Source of the DNA: Polyangiaceae bacterium
GTDB lineage: Bacteria; Myxococcota_A; Polyangia; Polyangiales; Polyangiaceae
NCBI GenBank assembly: GCA_016712345.1
Contig: JADJRH010000011.1
Coordinates: 2,604,001 to 2,668,000, forward strand
Direction of reading: 5' to 3'
Length of the DNA: 64,000 nucleotides
Positions 27,961 through 37,270 of this stretch are shown here, in pieces. Numbering within the stretch: the stretch's first letter is position 1; each line of letters opens with the position of its first letter. Below the pieces are notes generated by a model, which had not been told where the DNA came from, ran no database searches, and saw only the letters and a list, made by a program, of their open reading frames with translations. Both the position numbers and the translations under genes were made by a program.

Positions 27961-29274
27961 GTGTTCACATTGCAAGACATCCAGCCTGGAGCTGTGCTGG
28001 GCCGGTACGAAATTCTGATGCCCATTGCCGAAGGTGGCATGGCAGCGGTGTGGGCCGCGCGCATGAAAGGCTCGCGCGGGTTTCAAAAGGTCGTGGCGAT
28101 CAAAACGATGTTGCCCGACCTGTCCGACGACCAGGACTTTGAAGCGATGTTCTACGACGAGTCGCGCCTCATTGCGCGCATTCGTCATCCGCACGTCGTG
28201 GAGATGGTCGACCTCGGCGACGAAAACGGAATGCTCTACATCGTGATGGAGTGGGTGGACGGCGACACGCTGTTCACGCTCAACCGTCGCGCAAAAAACA
28301 AGGGGGGCATTCCCCTGCCCTTGCTCCTGCGAATCGCCGCCGATGCGTGCGCGGGCATGCACGCCGCGCACGAACTTCGAGACGACAGCGGCAAACCGCT
28401 CGGCCTTGTGCATCGCGACGTGTCGCCGCAAAACATCATGATCACGTTCGACGGGATCGTGAAAATTGTGGACTTCGGCGTTGCAAAGGCTGCGGGGCGC
28501 ACGCACGAAACGCGCGTCGGCGGGCTGATGAAAGGCAAGGTGCCTTATCTCTCGCCGGAGCAGCTCAACACGGGCAAAGTCGATCGGCGGAGCGACGTGT
28601 TCTCGCTCGGCATTGTGCTCTACGCCATGGTGAGCGGGCGCCATCCGTTTCGCGCGAACGACGACGCGCGCACCATCGAAAACATTTGCACGCGTGCGCC
28701 GGTGCCGCTCCACGAGTTGGTGCCGGACGTCAATCCCGAGCTGGAAGCGATCGTTCTCAGAGCGCTTGAAAAAGAGCCCGAGAAGCGTTGGCAAACCGCG
28801 GCTGAAATGCAGCGCGCGCTCGATCAGCTTCTCGGGTCAATGGGCCTCACGGTGACCGACGGCGACATCGCGGCGTTTTTGCAAGACACGCTCGGCGACA
28901 TCATTGAGCAGCGTCGGTCGGCGCTCAAAGAAGCGATCAAAAAAGCCGATGGGCGCGCGCCGTCGGAGTCGGGAGCGGGTCGATCGAAACCGCGGCCCAA
29001 AGGGGGCGCGCCGCTTCCCGCAACGTTTGATGGGATCTTGCCGGTGTTGCTCGACGACGATGCGCCGCCGCCGAGCCGCACGCCCACGTCGCTTCCGGTG
29101 CCGTCGTCGAAGGGTACACAACCCGATTCAGCGCCGCGCGAGCTGCCGGTGGTGAAGCCGTCGAAGCCTGAGAAGAGCAACGCCGTGTTTTACGTGATCA
29201 CGGTGGTGATGCTTCTTGTGGCGGCGGTGGCCGTCGCTGCGGCAATGGGCAAACTGCCGTTCCTAAAGCTTTAG
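27961..29274 (+). CDS. Membrane-anchored Ser/Thr protein kinase
   Basis: A 437-residue eukaryotic-type kinase: glycine-rich loop IAEGGMAAVW, lysine K48 (VAIKTM), catalytic loop VHRDVSPQN with D153, DFGVAK at 171-176 and SPEQL. The VSPQN variant of the catalytic loop is characteristic of myxobacterial kinases. A Pro/Ser-rich juxtamembrane region follows, and one transmembrane segment near residues 410-430 ends the protein, so the kinase domain faces the cytoplasm with almost no external sensor. The start is GTG 27961; a 224-base gap separates it from the divergent coiled-coil gene. Confidence 0.93.
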   Translation: MFTLQDIQPGAVLGRYEILMPIAEGGMAAVWAARMKGSRGFQKVVAIKTMLPDLSDDQDFEAMFYDESRLIARIRHPHVVEMVDLGDENGMLYIVMEWVDGDTLFTLNRRAKNKGGIPLPLLLRIAADACAGMHAAHELRDDSGKPLGLVHRDVSPQNIMITFDGIVKIVDFGVAKAAGRTHETRVGGLMKGKVPYLSPEQLNTGKVDRRSDVFSLGIVLYAMVSGRHPFRANDDARTIENICTRAPVPLHELVPDVNPELEAIVLRALEKEPEKRWQTAAEMQRALDQLLGSMGLTVTDGDIAAFLQDTLGDIIEQRRSALKEAIKKADGRAPSESGAGRSKPRPKGGAPLPATFDGILPVLLDDDAPPPSRTPTSLPVPSSKGTQPDSAPRELPVVKPSKPEKSNAVFYVITVVMLLVAAVAVAAAMGKLPFLKL

Positions 29275-29280
29275 GCAGCG

Positions 29281-29330
29281 TTCCCCCCGCGGCGCGCGGA
29301 GGCGAAGCCGAGCACGACGCGTGGGGGGAA
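29281..29330. terminator. Hairpin after the kinase gene
   Basis: TTCCCCCC at 29281-29288 pairs with GGGGGGAA at 29323-29330, six bases after the kinase stop codon and between convergent genes. There is no T-run, so it may act as a Rho-independent-like stem or simply as an RNA 3' end. Confidence 0.45.
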
Positions 29331-29383
29331 CACGCGACGGAGCGCCAGCGAACGGAGCGTGAAGGGGGGCAGCTAAAAAACGA

Positions 29384-30193
29384 CTAAAAGATCGGGGTGC
29401 GCGGCTCGGGCAAACACACACCGGAAGCGCAGAGCATCAGGTCGATGTCGGTGGCGGTGCAGCTCACTTGGCGCGTGCAGTAGTCGTCGTAGGCGCAGAG
29501 CGCGTGGCAGCTTTGAGAGTTCGCGGGGTCGATGCGCGTCATGCAGTCGTAGCTGGATGTGAGCCACGAAACGCCTTTGGCGCTCATGTCAAAGAGGCAC
29601 ACGTCTTTGCGCTCTTTCGGGTCGTACACATACGCGGTGCACTGATCGTTGGGCTTCAGTTTGGCGCGCTCCTGCACCATTGTGTTGAGCATGTACGTGA
29701 AGTCGCACGGCGTGGGGCGCGACGATTCACGCGTCACGCGATCGCGCAGAACGGGCTGGCGAAGCGAGTAATCTTGCAAGCCGCGAAGCATGAGAACGAT
29801 CTTGTTGTTGCCTTCTTTGGGATCGTTGCCTTCGGCGATGGTGGTGGTGAGACGCTCCAACCATTTTTCGGCTTCTTGATCCGGAATCGGCGGAGTGCCG
29901 CTCGGTTCACGCCCGTAACCCAGGCGAACGAACGAGTCGGGCGTGCGAGATGTACACACGGGCGAATGCTCCCAAACGGCCGCGTTGACGATTGGCGGCT
30001 TGCGTGTTTGGGGGCGGCGGCATGTGCCGACCGAGCCCGAAGGCACTGTTCCTTTTGAACGTTCGGGCGGCTGGCCCGGTCCTTCAGGAACAAATTCGGT
30101 GGATGCGCAGCCCAGGCCAACGCTCATTCCGACCGTCACGAAGGTGAAAGCCAGAGCAGCAACACGGGCACCAACGGTGTTCAAACGCGCCAC
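29384..30193 (-). CDS. Cysteine-rich lipoprotein of unknown function
   Basis: About 269 residues from GTG 30193. The signal peptide ends in SVGLGCAS. The mature protein has 13 or so cysteines, concentrated in the C-terminal third (CHALCAYDDYCTRQVSC), implying disulfides outside the cytoplasm. The frame stays open upstream into the pterin dehydratase gene, but that part has no lipoprotein signal and is shadow coding. No family is recognised. It converges on the upstream kinase gene. Confidence 0.7.
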   Translation of the reverse strand: MARLNTVGARVAALAFTFVTVGMSVGLGCASTEFVPEGPGQPPERSKGTVPSGSVGTCRRPQTRKPPIVNAAVWEHSPVCTSRTPDSFVRLGYGREPSGTPPIPDQEAEKWLERLTTTIAEGNDPKEGNNKIVLMLRGLQDYSLRQPVLRDRVTRESSRPTPCDFTYMLNTMVQERAKLKPNDQCTAYVYDPKERKDVCLFDMSAKGVSWLTSSYDCMTRIDPANSQSCHALCAYDDYCTRQVSCTATDIDLMLCASGVCLPEPRTPIF

Positions 30194-30367
30194 GGGGCCC
30201 ACGGTAGCAGAGGCGCGCCCCAGGCCGAAATCTTCGGCAATCGGGTTTGCGCCGCGGGCGAAAAAAAGCTCAATCGCAGCGGGATTTGGGCGGCTTTTCG
30301 TTTTGTGGGGGCGGCCCCCGGCGCGGCGAGGCTTGTCCCAACTTCCGTTGTGGGCGAAGAACGACCG

Positions 30368-30670
30368 ATGCCCCTCACCAAGCTGACCCCCGAACAAATC
30401 GAAGAAGAACTCGCGAAGGTGCCCGATTGGGTGATCAAAGACGGCAAGCTTCACCGCGTGCTGACGTTTGACGGGTTTCAAGAAGCGTTTGGGTTTATGA
30501 CGAGCGTGGCGTTGGCGGCTGAAAAGGCGGACCACCATCCTGAGTGGCGCAACGTGTGGAACAAGGTGGAAATCGATCTCACGACGCACGATGCGGGCGG
30601 GATTTCGGCGCGGGATTTCAAGCTGGCGGCGGTGATTGACAAGATGATCGCCGGCCGCGGCCGCGGGTAA
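30368..30670 (+). CDS. phhB: Pterin-4a-carbinolamine dehydratase
   Basis: A 100-residue cytoplasmic enzyme with the family signature: HHPEW with the active-site histidines, a tryptophan-rich KVEIDLTTHD segment and the final aspartate in SARDF. It dehydrates 4a-hydroxytetrahydrobiopterin during recycling of the phenylalanine hydroxylase cofactor. ATG 30368 (MPLTKLTPEQ) matches the family start. No phenylalanine hydroxylase is adjacent. Confidence 0.93.
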   Translation: MPLTKLTPEQIEEELAKVPDWVIKDGKLHRVLTFDGFQEAFGFMTSVALAAEKADHHPEWRNVWNKVEIDLTTHDAGGISARDFKLAAVIDKMIAGRGRG

Positions 30671-30674
30671 CCCA

Positions 30675-31463
30675 TCAGCCCAACGACGTGCAGAACGAGA
30701 CGATCGCCGGATTGACAGCGTCAGGGTGCGTGAGGTTGGGAGCGTGCGCGGCGCCTTCCACGCGAACAAGATCGCGCGCGTTTGGCAGCAGGCTCATGAG
30801 TTGTTCGGCGCGCGCCATCGGGATCGCGTTGTCGGCCATGCCGTGAATGAGCAGCGCAGGCGCTTGGATTTGGGAGACGCGCTCGGTGATGTCGTCGCGT
30901 TCAAGCAGGCAGAGCGTCGGCCACTTGAAGTCTTCTTTTTCGCCTTTGCGCCAATCACTCACCCACGGCTCCCAGTGCGATTTGTCGGGCCCAAGAATGA
31001 TGGACGCGATCGACTCCACAAGCGGATCGATGGGCCCCATCCCGAGCCACGTGTCCATCATTTGTTTGTAACCGGCGATGACTTCGGGCGGGTCAATGCC
31101 GGCCTGCGTGGAAATGAGAACCAAACCGCGCACACGCTCGGGCGCGCGAAGGGCGGCGCGCAGCGAAAGAAAACCGCCCTGCGACATGCCGCCCAAAATG
31201 GCTTTTTCAACGCCGAGATGGTCGAGCAAACCAAACAAGTCGTCGGCTGAATCCCAGTACGAAAACGCCTCTCGCTTCCACTCTGTTTGGCCAAAACCGC
31301 GCTCGTCCCAACAGATCACGCGATGGGTGTCGCGGAGCACGCGCACTTGATGATCGAACATTCGATTGTCCATCAAAAAGCCGTGCGAAAAGACCACCGC
31401 GGGGCCGTTGCCCCCTGAGTCTTGGTAGTAGAGGCGCTGTCCTCGAACGTCGGCGTAGGGCAT
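30675..31463 (-). CDS. Alpha/beta-fold hydrolase
   Basis: A 262-residue cytoplasmic hydrolase. VVFSHGFLMD holds the oxyanion hole, GMSQGG the serine nucleophile, HGMADNAIP the aspartate and GAAHAPNLTHP the histidine. The closest style is esterases and haloperoxidase-like enzymes; the substrate is unknown. ATG 31463 (MPYADVRGQRLYY) is chosen since this is where the fold begins. It converges on phhB with four bases between stops. Confidence 0.88.
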   Translation of the reverse strand: MPYADVRGQRLYYQDSGGNGPAVVFSHGFLMDNRMFDHQVRVLRDTHRVICWDERGFGQTEWKREAFSYWDSADDLFGLLDHLGVEKAILGGMSQGGFLSLRAALRAPERVRGLVLISTQAGIDPPEVIAGYKQMMDTWLGMGPIDPLVESIASIILGPDKSHWEPWVSDWRKGEKEDFKWPTLCLLERDDITERVSQIQAPALLIHGMADNAIPMARAEQLMSLLPNARDLVRVEGAAHAPNLTHPDAVNPAIVSFCTSLG

Positions 31464-31816
31464 GTAACAAGGCTGCCCCAAAACAGGCGATGTGAACAAG
31501 GTGTACGCTCATCGGGTTCGAAAAAAGCGTCCAACTCCGACCCAGAAAACTCTCCCCTGAGAGGTTTGGCGGCTCTTGCTCGATTGTCAGGTCGCCACCC
31601 ACCGGTCTCGCCGGTCTCGCGTTTTCGTCCCGGCTGCTGTGGCCACAGAACTCCTTACGGAGAACCTGACACGCCGCGCTTTTCGTGTTTCCTCTGGGCG
31701 ACGGGCAAGGGTGTCCCGCACCTTAGGACAAGACCTGAAACCGTCCTTCGCAAAACCTTTTACCGGCGAGCGCGATCGCTTGGCGCAGCGCACGGGCGCT
31801 TTGGAACGTTACTGAA
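31464..31816. other. Gene-free gap holding one copy of a dispersed 57-bp element
   Basis: No gene is supported. Bases 31613-31671 (GGTCTCGCGTTTTCGTC onward, ending GAACCTGA) match 63841-63897 at most positions, and in both places a GCGATCGCT follows within about 100 bases. The element is intergenic in both copies, which suggests a regulatory or mobile origin, though no internal gene or clear inverted repeat is seen. Confidence 0.55.
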
Positions 31817-32853
31817 TTATCGACGCGTGGGGGCGCGCGCCGCTTTCTTTTTGGAGGGCGTTGTTTCAGGCGCCGCTGAAGCCCCAAAAAACGCAAGTTG
31901 CGGCGACGGCGGCGGCTCGATCGTTGCCTCGGGGATGTGTACACCTGCGGCGCGCGCCCCCGTTGTGAAGTGAGCGAGCGTCTCAGGTGCGAAGCCGTCA
32001 TCGGGTTGATGCGCAAAAAAATAAGCGCGACCGAGGCCGAGCGAGCGCCACTCCACAAGCCGCGCAATCCACGCATCGACGCGCGGAAAATCGGTCGGGT
32101 GCAAATTGTTTCCCACGAAGCGAACCATCACAAACGGCACCGGCAACGCCGCGTGGCACACATCGCGACGACCGGCGACATCGGTGATCACGGCGCCCGC
32201 GCGATGCTTTTGGAGCACCGCAAACGCGCGATCGCTCAGCGTGCCGCTCGCAAACCACGACGCGTGACGAAACTCAACGGCGAGATCAAAGTCGCCGGGC
32301 AACGAAGACAAAACGCATCGAGCTGGGGCAACGTCTCCATGTCCGCCCACGGTGGAAGCTGCAAAAACGCGGGCCCGAGACGCGGCCCAAGGAGCGCCAA
32401 CGTTTGGGCGAAGCGCACCGCTTCAGGGATCGCCTGCGCCAGCATTTTTCGATGCGAGATGGTTTTGTGAAACTTGGGACAGAAGTGAAAGCTCGGCGGC
32501 GTATCGCGGATCCACGCAGCGATCGTTGGCTCGTCGGGCACGCGGTAATACGTGGCGTTGAGTTCAATCGCGTGCACCTTTGATGCGTACACATTGAGAA
32601 ACGCCGCGTCGCGCGTGGCCTTTGGATAAAAGCGGCCGAGCCAATCTTTGCGAGCCCACGCGGGCGCCCCGGCGCGAAGCCACTCATCGGTAGTGGAAGC
32701 GGGGGCACGAGCTGCTTCCGCGAGCACCGCGCGGCTTCGATCCTCCAGCGGCGGCAAAACGAACGAAACGTCATCGACGCTTGGGATGCGTCCAAAATCC
32801 ACAGCGCCACCATAGGGCCGCCGCGCGCAACAAACAACGTGGGTGGCATCCAT
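31817..32853 (-). pseudogene. DUF72 (YecE-like) gene broken by a one-base deletion
   Basis: Two overlapping minus-strand frames make one DUF72 protein. The N-terminal part (KVHAIELNATYYRVPDE, PSFHFCPKFHKTISH, LPPWADMETLPQLDAF) ends in nonsense after 32313, while the C-terminal part picks up at LSSLPGDFDLAVEFRHASWF. Adding one base to the four-A run at 32309-32312 restores DAFLSSLPGDF, so a single-base loss in a homopolymer explains the break. It may be a real mutation or a sequencing error. The gene is divergent from the selenoprotein candidate; a second DUF72 gene at 10595-11272 is intact. Confidence 0.8.
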
Positions 32854-32916
32854 GATCCAACCGGGTGGCTGGGCGCTTCAGGTCTTGGCTGGGCGGTCCG
32901 TGTTGGATACGACGTG

Positions 32917-33522
32917 ATGACAATGTCCGAGGCAACCAGCAGTCGCAGCCCCAAAAATGATGTGTACTCATCGGCAAGGCTTCATCGCGTGATCGCGTTT
33001 GCCGCCGGATTGCTTCTCGCCGGGGCCGGCACAGCAGCCGCCGTGTATTGGAAGGTGAACTCCGCCGCCGGTACGGGTGTACACCCGGCCGCTCCTCCCC
33101 TGCCCTCGCAGGAAAATCGCTGGGTGAACGGCACGCCCCTCACCGTTGCCGCGCCCGGCCAAGTGCTGCTCATCGAAGCGTGGCACCCCGCCTGAAGCTC
33201 GTGTCGAGCGAGCGTGCCCGCGGTCATCGCGGTGGCGCGCCGCTTTGAAGCCCGCGGTCTGCGGGTCATGGGCATCACCAACAGCGGCGAAACGACGGAC
33301 GAGCGAACCGAAATCCTCGACGCCGTTCGTGAAGAAAAAATGACATGGCCCTCGCTCCTCGACCCAACAACCACATGGTGGAACGCCGCGGATCTAGGCG
33401 CAGCGCCCACGTTTTTGGTGGTGAACCCAACGGGCCACATCGTGTTTCGACACACCGGCAAGCTCACCGAAAACACCGAAGCTTTCGCCGCCCTTTCACA
33501 AGCGATTGAATCGGCGTGGTGA
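32917..33522 (+). CDS. Candidate selenoprotein: membrane-anchored thioredoxin-fold protein with UxxC motif
   Basis: Reading through an in-frame TGA at 33193-33195 gives a 201-residue protein. A transmembrane anchor (residues 23-44) is followed by a TlpA/thioredoxin-like domain: VLLIEAWHPA, then the TGA (position 93), then SSCRASVPAV, so the TGA replaces the first Cys of CxxC (U93-S-S-C96). Downstream the fold continues normally with GLRVMGITNSGE, the cis-proline in GAAPTFLVV (about residue 165) and NPTGHIVFRHTG. A hairpin lies just after the TGA (next entry). The domain would act as a periplasmic thiol-disulfide reductase. ATG 32923 is an alternative start. The alternative reading is a nonsense mutation. 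Confidence 0.82.
33196..33236 (+). promoter_or_regulatory. Candidate bacterial SECIS hairpin
   Basis: Directly after the in-frame TGA, GCTCG-TGT-CGAGC (33197-33209) forms a small stem. CCGCG (33218-33222) then pairs with CGCGG (33228-33232) around the loop GTCAT, with an outer GC pair after a bulge. The apical loop starts with G and begins 27 bases after the TGA, inside the 16-37 base window described for bacterial SECIS elements. It would recruit SelB with Sec-tRNA. Confidence 0.65.
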
Positions 33523-33576
33523 CGCGCGCTGCGCCACTGTGTACGCTCGCCGACCCGATCGACGAGGTTTCCCATC

Positions 33577-35262
33577 ATGTCTTCGATTCATCGCAACGTG
33601 GCTGTTTTTGCGAGCGCCGTGCTCGCTCTTTCAATGCCCATTGGGTGCGGTGGAAAAAAGAAACCCGGCCCCAAAGGATCGTCGTCGGCCGCCGCAGTTC
33701 CCACAATGCCCCCCGAGCCCGACGGCATTCGGCGCTATCGCGGCATCACCACCGGTCGCGAGATCATGGCCACCCACGCGATGGATCCAAAAGATGCCGT
33801 GACCGCGTGGCACTACCGCGTGGAGTGGCTCAACAACAAAGTCATCAAATACGAACGCGTCAGCCCCGCCGGCCACGTGAACGAAACCGTCCTCGTGGAG
33901 TACAAACCCGACGGTTCGCGCGTGGAACATGTTCGCAACGCGTACGGCATTGAGATCTACAGCGACTCGGTCGATCGAACGTCCGTCGTCACCCGAACGT
34001 GGCGCAGCGGTGAAGTGATCTACGACGGCTGCTATTGGCGCAGGCGCGCTTTCGACTCGTTCGGCCGCATGGAAACCGAAACGTGTCTCGACGACAAAAG
34101 CTCCATCATCACCGACACCAACGGCTGCGCGATCGTGAAATACCAATACACGGTCAACAACGACGTGCAGGTGAAGATGTGCCTCAACAGCGATCTGTCA
34201 CCGGCCATTGATGCCAACGGTGTACACCGCACAACGTACGACCAAGATCTCTACGGCTACCTCACCGACGAAAGTTATTACGGCCTCAAAAACGAGCGCG
34301 TGCCGCGCCTCTCCGACGGTTGCGTACGCATTCAATACAAACGCGATGAAGCGGGCAACGCCGCCGAAACCGTCTGCGCCGATGAAAAAGGGCAAAGCAC
34401 ATTCGTTCGAGGCGGCGCGTACACAACCATCGCCGGCAAGTTCGACGCGAACGGCTGCCTTGTTGAAAAAAAGTACGTCGACTTTGAGGGCAAAACCCCC
34501 AAGAAGGGCAACTTCGGCTCCGAAGTGTACACCGTAGACAAAACCTGCGGCATCCTCTCGCGCCAAAGCAAAGACCCGCGCGGCCGCGGTGTACAGTTTT
34601 CGCCCTCACGCCCCGTGTCCGAAGAGTTCACGCTCGGCCCCGACGGAGCATGGACACAGCGCGTCTGCAAAGGCGCATCCGGCCCCGTCGCCTGTGTGGA
34701 CCCTCGCCGCGTCGGCGCCCGCGGCTCCATCGTCATGGTGGAGCGCGACGAGCAAGGGCGCATCACACGCGAGCGCTGCTTCCAAGCCGCCGACAAACCC
34801 TCCCCGTGTGAAGCCGGCTACCCCCACGAACGCCGCCTTGAATATGGCCCCGACGGCCGCGTTCGGGTCGAGTCGTCCCTCGACGAAAAGGGCCACCCCT
34901 CCCTCGGTTTGGGCTCCGCGCAAGTCGAGCGGAAGTACACATCCGTCGGCAAAAAACAAACCGAAAACTCCCTCGACAAAGACGGCCAACCCATGGTCAA
35001 CAAACTCGGCTTCGCGTCCATCACCTTCCAATACGACGCCCAGCAACGCCTCTCCCTCATTCAACTGCAAGGCATCGACGGACAACCCAAAGCCGCCCGC
35101 AACCTCGCCTACGGCGCCATCACCTGGCCGCCCGGCGCCGCCAAAATGTCCATCGACCGCGAAACCGACGGCCGCATCGCCAACATCTACCTCGGCCCCG
35201 ACGACAAACAGGTCAAACGGGTAGAGTGCACCGACCTGTCCGTGCCTTGCTACCGCCGGTAG
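33577..35262 (+). CDS. Exported lipoprotein with RHS/YD-like repeats
   Basis: A 561-residue lipoprotein (lipobox PIGC). The mature part consists of repeated segments of the kind YDxxGxLTxE: for example YGPDGRVRVESSLDEKGHP, VERDEQGRITRERCF and FQYDAQQRLSLIQLQGIDGQ. This is the style of RHS/YD and MORN-like beta repeats, here without an RHS core or toxin tip. Regular cysteines occur in the repeats. It probably forms an extended beta-solenoid on the cell surface; no enzymatic role is visible. It starts 54 bases after the thioredoxin-fold gene. Confidence 0.75.
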   Translation: MSSIHRNVAVFASAVLALSMPIGCGGKKKPGPKGSSSAAAVPTMPPEPDGIRRYRGITTGREIMATHAMDPKDAVTAWHYRVEWLNNKVIKYERVSPAGHVNETVLVEYKPDGSRVEHVRNAYGIEIYSDSVDRTSVVTRTWRSGEVIYDGCYWRRRAFDSFGRMETETCLDDKSSIITDTNGCAIVKYQYTVNNDVQVKMCLNSDLSPAIDANGVHRTTYDQDLYGYLTDESYYGLKNERVPRLSDGCVRIQYKRDEAGNAAETVCADEKGQSTFVRGGAYTTIAGKFDANGCLVEKKYVDFEGKTPKKGNFGSEVYTVDKTCGILSRQSKDPRGRGVQFSPSRPVSEEFTLGPDGAWTQRVCKGASGPVACVDPRRVGARGSIVMVERDEQGRITRERCFQAADKPSPCEAGYPHERRLEYGPDGRVRVESSLDEKGHPSLGLGSAQVERKYTSVGKKQTENSLDKDGQPMVNKLGFASITFQYDAQQRLSLIQLQGIDGQPKAARNLAYGAITWPPGAAKMSIDRETDGRIANIYLGPDDKQVKRVECTDLSVPCYRR

Positions 35263-35302
35263 ACGCTTGGGGTGCGCTCGGCGGGTGGATGTTTGCGCGA
35301 TG

Positions 35303-35342
35303 GCCGGCATCTTGACACCGGCACTGTCAAGATGTCACCGGC
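35303..35342. terminator. Strong hairpin between convergent genes
   Basis: CATCTTGACA (35308-35317) pairs perfectly with TGTCAAGATG (35325-35334) around a seven-base loop; GCCGG and CCGGC extend the stem on the outside after a three-base bulge. It sits between two convergent genes and reads the same on both strands, so it may stop transcription from both. No T-run follows. Confidence 0.55.
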
Positions 35343-35453
35343 CCAGCCCGCGAGCACGCATACCCCCGCCGCCTCGAAGGGATTGGATTCGGGCTTCGTG
35401 TGCGTGTCCGCTGTCGCTTCCGGTGGGCTTCAGTGTGTGTGCTTGAGCCTGGC

Positions 35454-36269
35454 TCAGCCGGGAGGTGACTTGGACTCGCTGTCAGGTTCAACCGGAGCAG
35501 CGGCGGGAACTTCAGAAACCTCCTCGTCCGCTTCAGGAGTATACCCCTTTCGCCGATCGGCCTTCGCCTCCGCGCGACGCAACGGCCGCAAGATCGCCTC
35601 TACCTGGTCCTCCGTAGCCTTCTGGTCGAGAGCCAGATTGGCCTCCAGAGCACGCACAGCTCGTATCCAAGCGTGCCGCGCTTCAAGAGTCTCCGCCCGA
35701 GACGGGCCCTGCTCACCCTCCGCCACCTGCTGTGCCAACACCTCCCGCTTTTCTTCAAGCACCCCCAGCGTGTGAGCCTCCTCCAACCACGCATCCACGT
35801 GCACCTGAAGCGCCCCGTCCGGCGTGGGAACCTTCCCCAACAACTTGGTAGAAGCCGCATCCAACCGCGAGGGAAGCAACTTCGCATCTCCCGCTTGGTC
35901 CAAATAACTCCGCTGAGTCGCTCGCGGACCAATAGGTATCAACCGATCCCGCAAGTCCAACAACCCCTGAACGCTCTCCTCGTCGTCCGCCAGATCCGCC
36001 AGCGCCGTTAGCAGCCCGTGAGTGCCCCGCAACTTGCGGTCATGCCGCTTGTCGCGCGTCGCCTGCTCTTTTTGAATCACACCGATTTGCGCAGAAATCG
36101 ACGACCCCGTTTGCTGCTTGGCCATCAAATCATCGCGCGCCTTCTCCAAAATCGGCACAAGCGGCGCCACCAGAGGCAAAGACGTGAGCAACTTCCGCTG
36201 CTTCTTCGCGTCAAGCCACTGATCTGCCACCATCACCATGGTCTCCGTCGTGAGATTTAACAACGCCAT
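35454..36269 (-). CDS. Hypothetical helical protein
   Basis: A 271-residue, mostly alpha-helical cytoplasmic protein with no signal peptide or membrane segment. It starts at ATG 36269 (MALLNLTTETMVMVADQWLD), with GAGGTG seven bases upstream as ribosome-binding site. The middle is rich in charged helices (IQKEQATRDKRHDRKLRG) and the C-terminus is a Glu/Pro/Ser tail. I do not recognise a family. Confidence 0.72.
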   Translation of the reverse strand: MALLNLTTETMVMVADQWLDAKKQRKLLTSLPLVAPLVPILEKARDDLMAKQQTGSSISAQIGVIQKEQATRDKRHDRKLRGTHGLLTALADLADDEESVQGLLDLRDRLIPIGPRATQRSYLDQAGDAKLLPSRLDAASTKLLGKVPTPDGALQVHVDAWLEEAHTLGVLEEKREVLAQQVAEGEQGPSRAETLEARHAWIRAVRALEANLALDQKATEDQVEAILRPLRRAEAKADRRKGYTPEADEEVSEVPAAAPVEPDSESKSPPG

Positions 36270-36791
36270 AAACACCTCGCGAAACAAGGGAAACAATTCA
36301 CAATTGCCCGCCGGCACGAAAACCCGACAAAAAACGAACACGTTGACGCTACCGAGCAAAACCCCAATTTGTCGAGGCTTTTCTAATCAAAACCCGGCCA
36401 AAACCGCCCTCCACGACCGTTCACAACCTCCAAAGCCGGTCGCAACCGCCTTCCATTTAGACCCAACACATTTGGGGGCGCCTCTCATCTGGGGCATTTT
36501 GGTGCACCGCCTAATCAAAACCCGGTCGCACCCGCGTTTGCATTAGCGATCACAGCCGCAAAACAACAACCCCACCGCCTCGCCGATGCTCCAACGCTCA
36601 AAAGACGACCCGCCCACCGGCTGCCCCATCCATCCGCCAACTGGCCACCCCATGCCGTCGCCATCCCGAGCCAATGCACCGCGAACACCAGTGCGGGCTT
36701 GGCGGGAGCATGTACGCGCACTCCACATCCCCACACGACGAGCAACGTGCCGGGCTCCGCTCCCCTGAGTTGCGAACTCCGTTGTCAACCT
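36270..36791. other. Gene-free left border of the accessory island
   Basis: No gene is supported. CTAATCAAAACCCGG occurs twice (36383-36397 and 36511-36525) as part of a longer imperfect direct repeat. At 36694-36722 the sequence TGCGGGCTTGGCGGGAGC, then TGTACGC, matches the region-4 part of the sigma-factor gene at 43822-43850: a small sigma fragment next to the composite repeat that follows. Confidence 0.55.
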
Positions 36792-37090
36792 GTGAATTTG
36801 CATTGGGCCGCTTCGACGCGCCGGGGTTAAACCCCACCTCGTGGCGGCGGGGTTCGTCGTCGCCCATCGCAACTCCCACGCAACGCAAATGGAGAGGTAA
36901 GGCGTCGTCCCGCCGATCAAATCGGCGCGCCGGGATGCGCGTTGTGCCAAACGCGTGCACAAGCCGGCTGCGTTGCATTTCACGCGGGCAAAAACCTGAA
37001 TTCACGGTTGCATACGGCGAGCAAGCCGGCGAAGATGAGGGCGATGAGCGGCGCCGACGGGCTTGAAGCGACTGGGCGGAGCTGGCCTTT
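36792..37090. repeat. Composite dispersed repeat, copy 1
   Basis: First of four related repeats (others at 50580-50760, 55694-56004, 57376-57690, with a fragment at 46150-46206). It has a core of about 90 bases (AATTTGCATTGGGCCGC, then AACCCC...GGGGTT) followed by a tail ending in GCCGGCGAAGATG and GATGAGCGG. In this copy and the one at 57376 the core points one way; in the other two it is inverted against a tail of fixed direction. No coding sequence or transposase is present. Confidence 0.75.
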
Positions 37091-37270
37091 GCGTGTTATT
37101 GGACCATTCCGCCAGACCACGAGGAACACGACGCGGTCATGAGTCCTGTCTACCGACGACTTTGCTTCCGGAGACTCAGCTAGTCTTAACCAGGTGCTCC
37201 ACATGCATGTAAAGCCCATCATCGCCACCGTTTTGTTTGCTCTGATTGCCACGTTTTCGGAGAAAAGATA

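Noticed and set aside
33193..33195. Plain nonsense mutation in the thioredoxin-fold gene
   Set aside because: Kept as an alternative but disfavoured: the TGA falls precisely on the redox Cys position, no other decay is visible, and a SECIS-like hairpin follows.
36792..37090. Composite repeat as an insertion sequence
   Set aside because: No open frame with transposase features and no consistent terminal inverted repeats or target duplication.
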